64,000 nucleotides of DNA from UBA1181 sp963648205 (GTDB taxonomy: Bacteria; Bacteroidota; Bacteroidia; Bacteroidales; Paludibacteraceae): positions 73,888 to 137,887 of the forward strand of contig CAVJCT010000042.1 of NCBI GenBank assembly GCA_963648205.1, in the 5' to 3' direction. Position numbers and translations under genes: made by a program. The stretch's first letter is position 1; every line of letters begins with the position of its first letter. The notes below the pieces were generated by a model that searched no databases, was not told the DNA's origin, and worked only from the letters and a program-made list of their open reading frames with translations. Positions 17,377 through 25,959 of the stretch are shown piece after piece.

Positions 17377-18738
17377 TTATAACGACGGCAAAACGATATC
17401 CGAGAAGTCGTTTTTCATCTGAACATCAGGTGTTTCGTCAATTTGAAGAAACGCCACCATATAAATAGGAAGATAGTCGACCGCACCGACACATTCCAAA
17501 TTTCCGTTGGAGAAAACAATGGCATGAGAGATATTGTATTGAGAAGACTCCAACACATTAGAAAGGGCAGAATGTCGTTTATAATCCTTACCTGATTTCA
17601 CCTCAATCGGAAGTACCTTATTATTATACTCCACGACGAAATCCAATTCGCCTTGCTTTTTACTGTTAAAATAAAAGAGTTGGAAACCGTGCGCACGCAA
17701 CTCTTGAGCCACGACATTCTCATATAACGCACCGTTATTCAAATTTGTATCTTCCATAGTAACAGCAAGTTGCGCAGACGAACCATACTGGCACACCAAC
17801 AATCCCACATCCGATGAGAATAGTTTAAAGAGATTTCTTGATTTCGAAAGCAACAACGGAATCCTCGGTTCTTCCACATTGAAAACAGGCAGTGCAACAC
17901 CAGCATCTTTCAGCCAGAGAAAACTATTCTCAAGCCGAGAGAATTTGGCATTCTCATTCATATTCTTCAGAATGAAACGCTTGTTCTTCGCATTCAATTC
18001 AGATGGAATTAAATCAAAAATATCGTTTAGCAACAATTTTTCTTCAATGTCATATTTTGCAATATCCTTTTTATAGGTTTGCAGAATTCCCTTTTGCACG
18101 GCAGAATATGTCTTTAAGTTGTTCATTTTCAGATAGTCATCAACAACAGCGGGCATACCTCCAACAGAGAGATACATTCGGAAAAGTTGAAGTATCTGAC
18201 GATGAACAACCTCGTCGACCTTGGTTCTATCATCATAAGATTTCTTCAGATAGTTCCACACCTCATCCGACAAGCCAGTCGCTTTCGCAAACTCCTCAAA
18301 ATCAAGTGGGAACATCTCTTCTATCAACATAAAGCCGACAGGAACGGAACGAATATCTTTCAACTCCACACCCAAAAGAGAACCGCTCAAAATGTATCTG
18401 TAACTGCCCTCTTCAACCAAAAATTTCAGCATCGTAACCAGTTCGGGACATTCTTGCACCTCATCGAAAAAAACCAGAGTATCACCTTTTTTCAAATCCG
18501 TGGAGGAAAGTGCAGAAATGCGCAACAAGACATCCATCACATTACTTGTTGCTGAGAAAATTCGCCTCGCTTCCTGGTTTTCCAAGAAGTTGAATTCCAC
18601 GAAACACGAAAAGTTTGCGCGACCGAACTGACGGATAGCATACGTTTTTCCGACCTGTCTCGCGCCCGTGATGAGCATCGCTTTTTCGGTTGACTTGTAG
18701 AAATTCTCTAACCTATTGATTATCTTTCGTTTAATCAT
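17377..18738 (-). CDS. AAA-type ATPase with DUF4143 domain
   Basis: This 453-residue protein of the AAA_14/DUF4143 family has a Walker A motif GARQVGKT near residue 25 and Walker B LVFFDEVQECPEL near residue 90. A sensor-like YILSGSLLGV follows. The C-terminal DUF4143 part has the PD-(D/E)XK-like signature ELDFVVEYNNKVLPIEVKSGKDYK (D, E and K all present), so a nuclease fold with intact residues is likely. Such genes occur in many near-identical copies in Bacteroidetes genomes. Their role is unknown, and links to toxin-antitoxin or selfish behaviour are speculation. ATG 18738 is chosen as start, but the frame stays open for 41 codons upstream through a 33-bp-period array whose GTG codons could also initiate. 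Confidence 0.85.
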   Translation of the reverse strand: MIKRKIINRLENFYKSTEKAMLITGARQVGKTYAIRQFGRANFSCFVEFNFLENQEARRIFSATSNVMDVLLRISALSSTDLKKGDTLVFFDEVQECPELVTMLKFLVEEGSYRYILSGSLLGVELKDIRSVPVGFMLIEEMFPLDFEEFAKATGLSDEVWNYLKKSYDDRTKVDEVVHRQILQLFRMYLSVGGMPAVVDDYLKMNNLKTYSAVQKGILQTYKKDIAKYDIEEKLLLNDIFDLIPSELNAKNKRFILKNMNENAKFSRLENSFLWLKDAGVALPVFNVEEPRIPLLLSKSRNLFKLFSSDVGLLVCQYGSSAQLAVTMEDTNLNNGALYENVVAQELRAHGFQLFYFNSKKQGELDFVVEYNNKVLPIEVKSGKDYKRHSALSNVLESSQYNISHAIVFSNGNLECVGAVDYLPIYMVAFLQIDETPDVQMKNDFSDIVLPSL

Positions 18739-18742
18739 ATAC

Positions 18743-18859
18743 TTTGCCGTTTTTCCAACCACAAAAGTATAGAATTTGTCCGTTTTTCCAACCACTTTCA
18801 CCCACTTTTTGTCCGTTTTTCCAACCCTAAAATGGCATATTTTGTCCGTTTTTCCAACT
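18743..18859. repeat. Four-copy array with exact 33-bp period
   Basis: The core tttgtccgtttttccaac (plus strand) occurs four times, with the ccaac blocks at 18755, 18788, 18821 and 18854, so the period is exactly 33 bp. Copy 1 lacks one t and copy 4 ends ccaact. The intervening bases are not conserved. On the minus strand it reads in frame into the DUF4143 gene as an 11-residue periodic VGKTDK peptide. It lies between two divergent genes and could be an iterated operator, an N-terminal peptide, or part of a mobile unit carrying the ATPase gene. Confidence 0.8.
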
Positions 18860-18915
18860 TTCTATTGAAAACTGCATCAGAGATTGAAGGATACTCGGCA
18901 CATTGGGATTTTTTT

Positions 18916-18923
18916 TATCTTTG
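18916..18923 (+). promoter_or_regulatory. -7 box of the sugar symporter gene
   Basis: TATCTTTG is a perfect match to the Bacteroidetes -7 element, 19 nt before ATG 18943. This decides against the upstream in-frame ATG at 18832, which would precede the promoter. No clear -33 TTG stands at the normal distance. Confidence 0.55.
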
Positions 18924-18942
18924 CAGAAAACAAAAATTAATT

Positions 18943-20550
18943 ATGTCTCAAAAACTTTCCCTAAAAGAAAAGATAGCCTACGCATTGGGCGACGCTTCCG
19001 CGAATATTGCGTGGCGTGGCGTTTCTACCTTCCTCATCATCTTCTATACAGATGTGTTTGGATTGACTCCGGCGACGGTGGGTACGCTGATGCTCGTGGC
19101 AAGGACAAGCGACGGTGTGTCGGATGTGCTGATGGGTGTCGTGGGCGATCGTACTCGATCGAAATATGGCAAATTCCGTCCGTGGATTCTTTGGACGGCA
19201 CTTCCTTTGGGTATCATTCTTTCATTGTTGTTCACCTGTCCTGAAAGTTGGTCAATTCCGTGGAAGATTGCCTACGCTTATACCACATATATACTCTTCA
19301 CCCTTGTCTACACCGCTAATAATATTCCTTACGGTGCGTTGATGGCAGTGATGACGGGCGACGACAAAGAGCGAACCAGTATCGGATCTTTCCGTATGGT
19401 GGGTGCTTTCGCAGGCGGCATGCTCGTGCAAGGTACACTTCTCTTCTTAGTGGCACATTTCGGAAATATTAATCCAGAAATCAATCTACTTCGAGTTGAT
19501 AATGACAAATATCAAGTGTCAGTTTCTGCTCAGCAAGATGTGAAGAATGTCAATATCAAGACGGTAGACGGAATTGCCACCTTCCAATTATTAGGAGACG
19601 AAGAAGATGAGCCTACGCTAGGCAAGAGCTTCTCGGTCAAAGCTGGCGAAACCTACAATTTCATGGTTGAAGGAGAAGAGAACCTGACAAGTGAAAAATT
19701 CACCTTGATAGACCAAAGTCAGGGTTACAGCAAAGCCATCTACACCCTGTCTATCTTTTTGGTTATCTGCATGTTCATCACCTTCTACTTCACGAGAGAG
19801 CGTGTTTCTCCACCTGAAGGCCAGAAGGAGAATCTTTGGAATGATTTGAAAGATTTGGTGAAAAATCGTCCGTGGATTGTGTTGCTTGTCGTAGGTTTGG
19901 CATTCAACATCTACAACAACACGAAACAGGGTATCACGGTGATTTACTTCACCCACTATATCCACAACCAGTTGTTGGCAGGAGGCTATATGACTGCCCT
20001 TATGGTTGCCTCCATTATCGGAGCAGCAGCCACCACCCCACTCTCACGTCGCTTTGGCAAGAAGAACGTCTTTATTGGCGCGTTGATTGTGAGTGGCGTG
20101 ATCAATTCAATGTTGATGTTCTGTGGACCGCAAGATAAGATTGCCATCTTCGTCATCGGTTCGCTCAGTGAATGTGCCGCCGCCATCATGCCGACCCTCT
20201 TCTTCGCTATGTTGGGCGACGCAGCCGACTACTCGGAGTTTGAGAATGGTCGCCGTGCCACAGGCTTAGTCTACTCGGCAGGTTCGTTTGCCACGAAATT
20301 TGGAGGCGGAATTGCGGGAGCCATCATCGGACTCGTCTTAGGTCTTTACGGCTATAACGGACAAGACTCTGCCTCTATCGAAGCAGCCGTTCCGGGCATC
20401 ATCAAGTTGATGAGTTGGATTCCAGCCATCATCGCCTTTGTCGGTGCCGTTCTGATGTTCTTCTACCCACTCAATCAGCAGAAGATGACAGAGATTACAA
20501 CGGAACTGACCAACAGACGAGAGCAGCAAAAATCAACAACAAAAGAATAG
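18943..20550 (+). CDS. GPH-family (MelB-like) sugar:cation symporter with extra soluble insert
   Basis: This 535-residue major facilitator protein of the glycoside-pentoside-hexuronide:cation type belongs to inner-membrane sugar importers. It has the motif GDRTRSKYGKFRPWILW after TM2-3, NIPYGALMAVMTGDDKERTS in the next loop, and LFFAMLGDAADYSEFENGRRATG in the C-terminal half. Twelve TM segments are visible. Unusually, about 88 residues (174-261) are inserted between predicted TM6 and TM7, or TM5 and TM6. The insert is polar and beta-rich (INLLRVDNDKYQVSVSAQQD ... GKSFSVKAGETYNFMVEGEE) and resembles a small immunoglobulin-like sandwich facing one side of the membrane. The downstream gene starts 11 nt after the stop. 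The substrate cannot be given. Confidence 0.85.
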   Translation: MSQKLSLKEKIAYALGDASANIAWRGVSTFLIIFYTDVFGLTPATVGTLMLVARTSDGVSDVLMGVVGDRTRSKYGKFRPWILWTALPLGIILSLLFTCPESWSIPWKIAYAYTTYILFTLVYTANNIPYGALMAVMTGDDKERTSIGSFRMVGAFAGGMLVQGTLLFLVAHFGNINPEINLLRVDNDKYQVSVSAQQDVKNVNIKTVDGIATFQLLGDEEDEPTLGKSFSVKAGETYNFMVEGEENLTSEKFTLIDQSQGYSKAIYTLSIFLVICMFITFYFTRERVSPPEGQKENLWNDLKDLVKNRPWIVLLVVGLAFNIYNNTKQGITVIYFTHYIHNQLLAGGYMTALMVASIIGAAATTPLSRRFGKKNVFIGALIVSGVINSMLMFCGPQDKIAIFVIGSLSECAAAIMPTLFFAMLGDAADYSEFENGRRATGLVYSAGSFATKFGGGIAGAIIGLVLGLYGYNGQDSASIEAAVPGIIKLMSWIPAIIAFVGAVLMFFYPLNQQKMTEITTELTNRREQQKSTTKE

Positions 20551-20561
20551 ACTAACCATCT

Positions 20562-21470
20562 ATGTATCAACCCGTTCGTCCCACTTTCTTAGGACTGAAG
20601 ATAATTAAAGAAATAGACCTTCTATCCGTCATTGCACGGATAGACTGGTCGTTTTTCTTTCTGGCGTGGAAGGTGAACGGGCATTATGAGGGGTTGGAGA
20701 CATTGTGCGACTGTGAAGCCTGTAAAGTGCAGTGGCTCAACAAGTTTCGACCCGAAGAGAAGGAGAAAGCAAACGAGGCATATCAACTATTTCGAGATGC
20801 GCAAGAAGTGCTTCGCGATGGCATTACCGAGAAACGTTTTCAGCCACAGGCGATTGTCTATTTTGCCGAGGCGAAAAGCAAGGGCGAAGGCATTTCCATC
20901 ATTGAAAATGGAAAAGAGAAACTCTATCTGCCTATGCTGAGGCAACAACACCCCAGTGAGCGAGGCGATTTTTGCCTATCCATAGCCGATTTCATTTCAC
21001 CCGGAAAAGACTACATTGGAATGTTTGCCGTTACCATTCACGGAGGAGATGAATGGGCTGAAGAAGAGCGAGTTAAGGGCGATGACTATCGTTCACTCTT
21101 AATCAAAAGTGTAGCAGACCGTTTGGCAGAAGCCACGGCAGTGTGGCTACACGAGAAGATACGCAATGAATATTGGGGTTACGGAGAAATCACCCATGCA
21201 GAAGGCCTTCGACCAGCGTTCGGCTACCCCTCCATCCCCGATTTATCCATGCTTTTTGAAGCAGATAAACTGATGAATCTCAGCAATATAGGCATCACAT
21301 TGACTGAGAATGGAGCGATGAAACCCAACGCTTCCATCTGCGCCTTACATATTTCACACCCCAAAGCATTTTATTTTATGGTGGGCAAAGTCGGAGAAGA
21401 TCAGTTGAAAGAATATGCCCGACAAAGAGGAATGAGCGTAGAAGAGTTGAAACGTTGGATGATGCAGTAA
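20562..21470 (+). CDS. Stand-alone vitamin B12-dependent methionine synthase activation domain protein
   Basis: This 302-residue protein matches the C-terminal reactivation (SAM-binding) module of cobalamin-dependent methionine synthase. It shows YWGYG, the SAM-binding RPAFGYPSIPD, then GITLTENGAMKPNASICALHISHP and YFMVGKVGEDQLKEYARQRG. In MetH this module reductively methylates inactive cob(II)alamin using SAM. Here it is a separate gene with no catalytic, folate or B12-binding module nearby. It may act in trans on a MetH lacking this domain, or have another role. It follows the symporter by 11 nt and may share its transcript, although the functional link is unclear. Confidence 0.85.
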   Translation: MYQPVRPTFLGLKIIKEIDLLSVIARIDWSFFFLAWKVNGHYEGLETLCDCEACKVQWLNKFRPEEKEKANEAYQLFRDAQEVLRDGITEKRFQPQAIVYFAEAKSKGEGISIIENGKEKLYLPMLRQQHPSERGDFCLSIADFISPGKDYIGMFAVTIHGGDEWAEEERVKGDDYRSLLIKSVADRLAEATAVWLHEKIRNEYWGYGEITHAEGLRPAFGYPSIPDLSMLFEADKLMNLSNIGITLTENGAMKPNASICALHISHPKAFYFMVGKVGEDQLKEYARQRGMSVEELKRWMMQ

Positions 21471-21597
21471 CGGCAAGAAACCTTAGCATGTAGCCTCAAC
21501 AGGGAACTGACTTTGTTGCGAATAGAGCATTTTCAGCAAATAAAACCTTGCATTCTCATTTTTTTCCAAACCGCTCTAAATTGTCGCTTTTTTGTCG

Positions 21598-21605
21598 TAA
21601 ATTTG
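21598..21605 (+). promoter_or_regulatory. -7 box upstream of holB
   Basis: TAAATTTG is a perfect TAnnTTTG match 36 nt before the holB ATG. It would drive the seven-gene rightward block ending at the 30371-30403 terminator. The spacing to a -33 TTG is not canonical. Confidence 0.5.
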
Positions 21606-21641
21606 TAAGGTATATTTTGGAAATTTCATAAGAAGACAGAA

Positions 21642-22763
21642 ATGCAATTTAAAGACGTATACGGACAAGAAAGACTGAAAGCCTCGTTCATCAAGTCGGT
21701 GAGCGACAATAGGTTACCGCATGCGTTGTTGTTGCAAGGTCCACAGGGAACAGGCAAATTGGCACTTGCGTTGGCACTTGCCCAATACGTCAACTGTCCG
21801 AACCGAGATGAACACGACTCTTGCGGAGTTTGCCCTTCTTGTCAGCAGATGCAGAAACTGATTCACCCCGACTTGCACTTTGCATTTCCGATTTCCCGAA
21901 TGAAAGACACTGTTACTTGCGACAATTTCTTGCCCGAGTGGAGAGAGCGAGTGTTGAAATCGCCCTATTTCACCCTCACCGATTGGGAGCGAGTGATGAG
22001 CAAAGACAACAAGCAGAGTCAGATCTACGCCAACGAGAGTGATAAAATCATTCAGAAACTCGCCTCCAAATCATACGAGTCGGAGTATAAGGTGATGATT
22101 ATCTGGCTACCCGAGCGAATGATGAATGATGTTTGCGCCAACAAACTGCTGAAAATCATCGAGGAGCCACCACAAAAGACCCTTTTCATCTTGGTGAGCG
22201 ACGAAGCTGAAAAACTTTTGCCAACCATCACTTCCAGAACGCAACGTTTCTTCGTTCCCCCACTGACCGAAGCCGACATTGCCAGAGCCTTGGGCGAAGA
22301 CCATTCGTTAGCCCCTGAAGAGTTGGCACATTTGGCACACATCTCAAATGGCAGTCTGACGAAAGCCCGAGAACTCTTCGATCATTCAGAAGACGAAAAC
22401 GAGAATTTCAATTGGTTTGTCCTTGTGATGCGACTCTGTTTCGCGAGGAAAGTGAAAGAGATGCAACGTTGGGCAGAGGAAGTCCATATAGCAGGAAGGA
22501 AGCAGCAGCTCAATTTCCTAAAATATATGCAAAAGACCATTCGCGAGAATTTCATCTATAACCTACAAGAGAAGCAGTTGAACTATCAATCGAATGAAGA
22601 GGCTAATTTTTCTGTAAAATTCTCCCCCTTCATCAACGAGAGAAACATTGAAGGCTTTTTGCGTGAAGTTTCGCTTGCCGAAAGGCACATTGAGCAGAAC
22701 GCACAAGCAAAGATTGTTTTCTTCGACTTGGCTCTCAAATTCGCTGTCCTTATCCGAAAATAG
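21642..22763 (+). CDS. holB: DNA polymerase III clamp-loader subunit delta-prime
   Basis: This 373-residue clamp-loader AAA+ subunit has a P-loop-like GPQGTGKLALALALA at residues 31-45. A four-cysteine zinc module (CPNRDEHDSCGVCPSC) and the SRC-like TSRTQRF arginine-finger region follow. It takes part in loading the sliding clamp at replication forks. The first 373 residues cover all three domains, and the length is normal for Bacteroidetes. It leads a block with the ricT-like and gldH genes, an order often seen in this phylum. Confidence 0.93.
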   Translation: MQFKDVYGQERLKASFIKSVSDNRLPHALLLQGPQGTGKLALALALAQYVNCPNRDEHDSCGVCPSCQQMQKLIHPDLHFAFPISRMKDTVTCDNFLPEWRERVLKSPYFTLTDWERVMSKDNKQSQIYANESDKIIQKLASKSYESEYKVMIIWLPERMMNDVCANKLLKIIEEPPQKTLFILVSDEAEKLLPTITSRTQRFFVPPLTEADIARALGEDHSLAPEELAHLAHISNGSLTKARELFDHSEDENENFNWFVLVMRLCFARKVKEMQRWAEEVHIAGRKQQLNFLKYMQKTIRENFIYNLQEKQLNYQSNEEANFSVKFSPFINERNIEGFLREVSLAERHIEQNAQAKIVFFDLALKFAVLIRK

Positions 22764-22848
22764 GTTGATGGATTCTCCTCAATATATTTTGTTGATGGGT
22801 TAAAAGCCCTCAATATTTTTTCTAACCATCATATAGTCAAGCTTATAC

Positions 22849-24567
22849 ATGAGCATAAATGAAGGCTGCAGAATGAATCGCAAAGGTTGCAGCAAAAAGA
22901 CAGACCAAAAATTAGACACGTTCGACTGGTTGTGTGACATTCCAGAATCACTGGCCGCCACCGACTTGGTCGAGGTAACGTTCAAAAATACAAGAAAAGG
23001 ATACTACCGCAACACGAACAACCTCACCTTGGTGAAAGGAGATGTTGTCGCCGTAGAATCATCGCCAGGACACGACATTGGAACCGTCTCGATGACAGGA
23101 CAGTTGGTGTTGGCTCAGATGAAGAAATATCATGTAGACCAGACACGCACGGAGATCAAGCGAATCTACCGCATCGCCCGTCCGAACGATTTGGAGAAAT
23201 TCGAGGAGGCAAAGGCGAAGGAACACGACACGATGTTGCGCGCCCGCAAGATTGCCGAGAACCTCAAGCTCAACATGAAAATCGGAGATGTGGAGTATCA
23301 AGGAGACGGCAACAAAGCCATTTTCTACTACATTGCCGACGAGCGTGTGGACTTCCGCGAACTCATCAAAGTGTTGGCTGATGCTTTCCACGTGCGCATT
23401 GAGATGAAGCAGATTGGAGCCAGACAAGAGGCAGGACGCATCGGTGGAATCGGGCCATGCGGTCGCCCACTCTGTTGCTCAAGTTGGATGACGAAATTCA
23501 GTTCCGTAGCGACCAGTTCGGCGCGTTACCAAGAGATTTCGCTCAATCCGCAGAAATTGGCTGGACAATGTGCGAAACTCAAATGTTGCCTCAACTTCGA
23601 GATTGATGCCTACGTTGAAGCACAGAAGCAACTGCCCAACCGCGAGATTCCGTTGGAGACGGTCGATGGCACGTTCTACCACTTCAAAACAGACGTTTTC
23701 AGTGGATTCATGCAATATTCATCTGCCAAAAACATGGCATCCAACCTTGTATCTATCCCAGTGGAGCGTGTGAAGGAAATCATCGCCCTCAATAAGAAAG
23801 GCATCAAAGTGGACGCTCTGTTGGAGGAAGACGGCGAAGAGAAGAAGAAAATCGACTATGAGAACGTAGTCGGTCAGGATAGTCTCACCCGCTTCGACAA
23901 GAAAAAGAAGAATAAGAAGAAAAACAAGTCGGCAGATAAGACCGACAAAGCTGCTGATACTCAAGCAAATACAGAGGCTACCAACGCTGAAGAGCCAACC
24001 AATACGGAAGAGAAGCCTCAACCAGCACCAACTGCCGAAACAGCAGAAGGCGAGAAAGAAAACGCTCAAGAGTCTCAGAATCAAGGACAAAAGCCTCGTC
24101 AGCAGGGAGACCGAAACAACCAAAACCGAAATAATGGCGACCGCAATCGCGACCGTCGTCAAGGAAATGGCAACAAGAACGGTGAACGAAATGACAATCG
24201 CAACGAGAATCGGAACGGAAATCAAAATGAGAATCGTAATGACAACCGTAATGAGAATCGTAACGACAATCGAAACCGCGACCGTCGTCAAGGAGGCAAT
24301 AATGCTAATAACAATGCCAACAACACCCCAAATGAAGGTGAAAATGGCAATGTGAACGAGAATCGTAACAGAGGAAACAGAAACGACAACCGTAACAACG
24401 ACAGACGCAATCAGAATCGCAACCGCAACAATAACAACAATAACGGCGACCGCAATCGCAACAGGCAAAACAATCAAAACCAAGCGAGCGGAAACGGTGA
24501 AGGCGCAGGAAAGTCAAACGATGCTCCACAACCATCCTCTGACAATGCACAAAACGCAAACGAGTAA
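22849..24567 (+). CDS. PSP1-domain protein (RicT/YaaT-like) with long Asn/Arg-rich tail
   Basis: The N-terminal 345 residues match PSP1 proteins: FKNTRKGYYRN, IGDVEYQGDGNKAIFYYIADERVDFRELIK, and the cysteine cluster GPCGRPLCC plus LKCCLNFEIDAY. In RicT these cysteines help bind Fe-S clusters, and RicT works in an RNase Y-associated complex. The Bacteroidetes role is unknown. Residues about 350-420 are Lys- then Glu/Thr/Ala-rich. Residues about 420-555 are an imperfect repeat of N, R, D, E and G (NRNDNRNENRN type) with RDRRQG motifs, predicted to be disordered and RNA-binding. Such a tail is much longer than in Firmicutes RicT. It lies between holB and gldH. Confidence 0.88.
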   Translation: MSINEGCRMNRKGCSKKTDQKLDTFDWLCDIPESLAATDLVEVTFKNTRKGYYRNTNNLTLVKGDVVAVESSPGHDIGTVSMTGQLVLAQMKKYHVDQTRTEIKRIYRIARPNDLEKFEEAKAKEHDTMLRARKIAENLKLNMKIGDVEYQGDGNKAIFYYIADERVDFRELIKVLADAFHVRIEMKQIGARQEAGRIGGIGPCGRPLCCSSWMTKFSSVATSSARYQEISLNPQKLAGQCAKLKCCLNFEIDAYVEAQKQLPNREIPLETVDGTFYHFKTDVFSGFMQYSSAKNMASNLVSIPVERVKEIIALNKKGIKVDALLEEDGEEKKKIDYENVVGQDSLTRFDKKKKNKKKNKSADKTDKAADTQANTEATNAEEPTNTEEKPQPAPTAETAEGEKENAQESQNQGQKPRQQGDRNNQNRNNGDRNRDRRQGNGNKNGERNDNRNENRNGNQNENRNDNRNENRNDNRNRDRRQGGNNANNNANNTPNEGENGNVNENRNRGNRNDNRNNDRRNQNRNRNNNNNNGDRNRNRQNNQNQASGNGEGAGKSNDAPQPSSDNAQNANE

Positions 24568-24577
24568 TTTCAGAAAA

Positions 24578-25078
24578 ATGAAAAATAGAATTTCATATAA
24601 GAGTTGGATTGTCGCTTTCTCGATGATACTGTTCGGCAGCATGCTGAGCAGTTGCGGAGACGACTCCGTCTACCACGAGGTGAGTCCAATCAGTGAAGAA
24701 GGCTGGTATAAGAACGACTTGGTTTCGTTCGATTACAACTCCACCGACACGGTTGGAAGATATGACATCATCATTGATATTCGCAACTCGGCAGACTATA
24801 ACTACAAGAATTTCTGGATTTTCGTCCGTTCCGTTTCGCCCGACAATATCGAGTATGGCGACACGTTGGAGTGCGTTTTAGCAGACAACTACGGAAAATG
24901 GATTGGGAAGTCGACTGGTTCGCTCTATGAGTTGCCCGTTCTCTTTCTTTCCGAGGTCCAATTTCCGAGAATTGGAAATTACCATTTCGACATTGCACAA
25001 GGTATGAGAAACGATACCCTTGAAGGCATCCACGAAATCGGATTGAGAATCAAGCCAAGTGCGAATAAGCAAGAGTAA
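24578..25078 (+). CDS. gldH: GldH-type lipoprotein
   Basis: This 166-residue lipoprotein has a signal peptide and a lipobox ending at Cys26 (MLSSCGDD). It contains the GldH pattern: YHEVSPISEEGWYKNDLVSF, IRNSADYNYKNFWIFVR, the TLECVLADNYGKWIGKSTGSLYE-type core and a closing GIHEIGLRI. GldH is needed for gliding in Flavobacterium and is kept in non-gliding Bacteroidetes, where it is linked to the T9SS/gliding set. ATG 24578 is preferred because the signal peptide begins there, 11 nt after the ricT-like stop. An in-frame upstream codon would overlap that gene. Confidence 0.88.
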   Translation: MKNRISYKSWIVAFSMILFGSMLSSCGDDSVYHEVSPISEEGWYKNDLVSFDYNSTDTVGRYDIIIDIRNSADYNYKNFWIFVRSVSPDNIEYGDTLECVLADNYGKWIGKSTGSLYELPVLFLSEVQFPRIGNYHFDIAQGMRNDTLEGIHEIGLRIKPSANKQE

Positions 25079-25130
25079 CAATTATAAAACAACCATTCGC
25101 AATAGATAACTAATTGAAAGACAATAGACT

Positions 25131-25934
25131 GTGGGAAAGAATAAATTAGCCAAATTCGCAGATATGGACACGTTTCCACACGTGTTCCAATACACATTTT
25201 CAGCGTTGCGCGAGAAGCAAGAGCCATTCGAGTTGAAAGGCAAATGGAACACCTTCTTCGGCAATGGCAACCCCATCGTGTTGGAGTTGGGCTGTGGCAA
25301 AGGCGAATACACAGTTGAATTGGCAGATATGTATCCCGAGAAAAATTTCATCGGCGTAGATATTAAAGGATCGCGTATGTGGACAGGTGCGAAGGCTTCC
25401 TTTCAGAAGGGAATGAAGAACGTCGCCTTTATCCGTACCAACATCGAGATCATCAATGAGTTTTTTGCCAAAGATGAAGTGTCGGAGGTGTGGATCACAT
25501 TTCCAGACCCACAGATGAAGAAAGTGCGCAAACGTCTCACTTCCACCCGTTTCATGGAGTTGTATCAACAGTTCGTGGCAGACAACGGACTGATTCACCT
25601 CAAGACGGACAGCAACTTCCTCTTCACCTACACCTGCGAGATGGTGAAGGCGAACCATTACGAAGTAACCTTTCAAAACGACGACCTCTATCACTCCGAT
25701 TTCTCGGACGATAAGATACTCTCAATCAAAACAGCATACGAGCAGCAGTGGCTCAGTCGTGGACTCACCATCAAGTATATCACCTTCTTGTTGAGTCATC
25801 GAGACGAGTTTATCGAACCAGACGTTGAAATTGAATATGACAGTTATAGAAGTTATAACCGTACACGGAGGGAAGATACGAACAAAGGGAAATCTGGCAA
25901 TTCCGAGACAAAACTAGACACAAACGAAGATTAA
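25131..25934 (+). CDS. trmB: tRNA (guanine-46-N7)-methyltransferase
   Basis: This 267-residue SAM-dependent methyltransferase places m7G at position 46 of tRNA. It shows PIVLELGCGKGEYTVELA (SAM motif I) and FIGVDIKGSRMWTGA. The TrmB signature is VWITFPDPQMKKVRKRLTSTRF, followed by LIHLKTDSNFLF. The start is GTG at 25131. The last 35 residues are a polar tail (YRSYNRTRREDTNKGKSG) beyond the usual domain. It sits in the holB-malQ rightward block. Confidence 0.95.
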   Translation: MGKNKLAKFADMDTFPHVFQYTFSALREKQEPFELKGKWNTFFGNGNPIVLELGCGKGEYTVELADMYPEKNFIGVDIKGSRMWTGAKASFQKGMKNVAFIRTNIEIINEFFAKDEVSEVWITFPDPQMKKVRKRLTSTRFMELYQQFVADNGLIHLKTDSNFLFTYTCEMVKANHYEVTFQNDDLYHSDFSDDKILSIKTAYEQQWLSRGLTIKYITFLLSHRDEFIEPDVEIEYDSYRSYNRTRREDTNKGKSGNSETKLDTNED

Positions 25935-25959
25935 ATGAACAAATCAAAATAGCGAAGAG

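Noticed and set aside
18743..18859. Four spaced repeats resembling a short CRISPR array
   Set aside because: Cores are about 18 bp and the gaps 15 bp, both too short. The period matches codon frame, and no cas gene is near.
18832..18942. N-terminal extension of the sugar symporter from ATG 18832
   Set aside because: It would start within the 33-bp array and upstream of the TATCTTTG box. The transporter family begins at ATG 18943.
23719..24483. A 254-codon hydrophobic open frame on the minus strand
   Set aside because: It is the complement of the Asn/Arg-rich tail of the ricT-like gene, and the Val/Ile richness follows from that composition.
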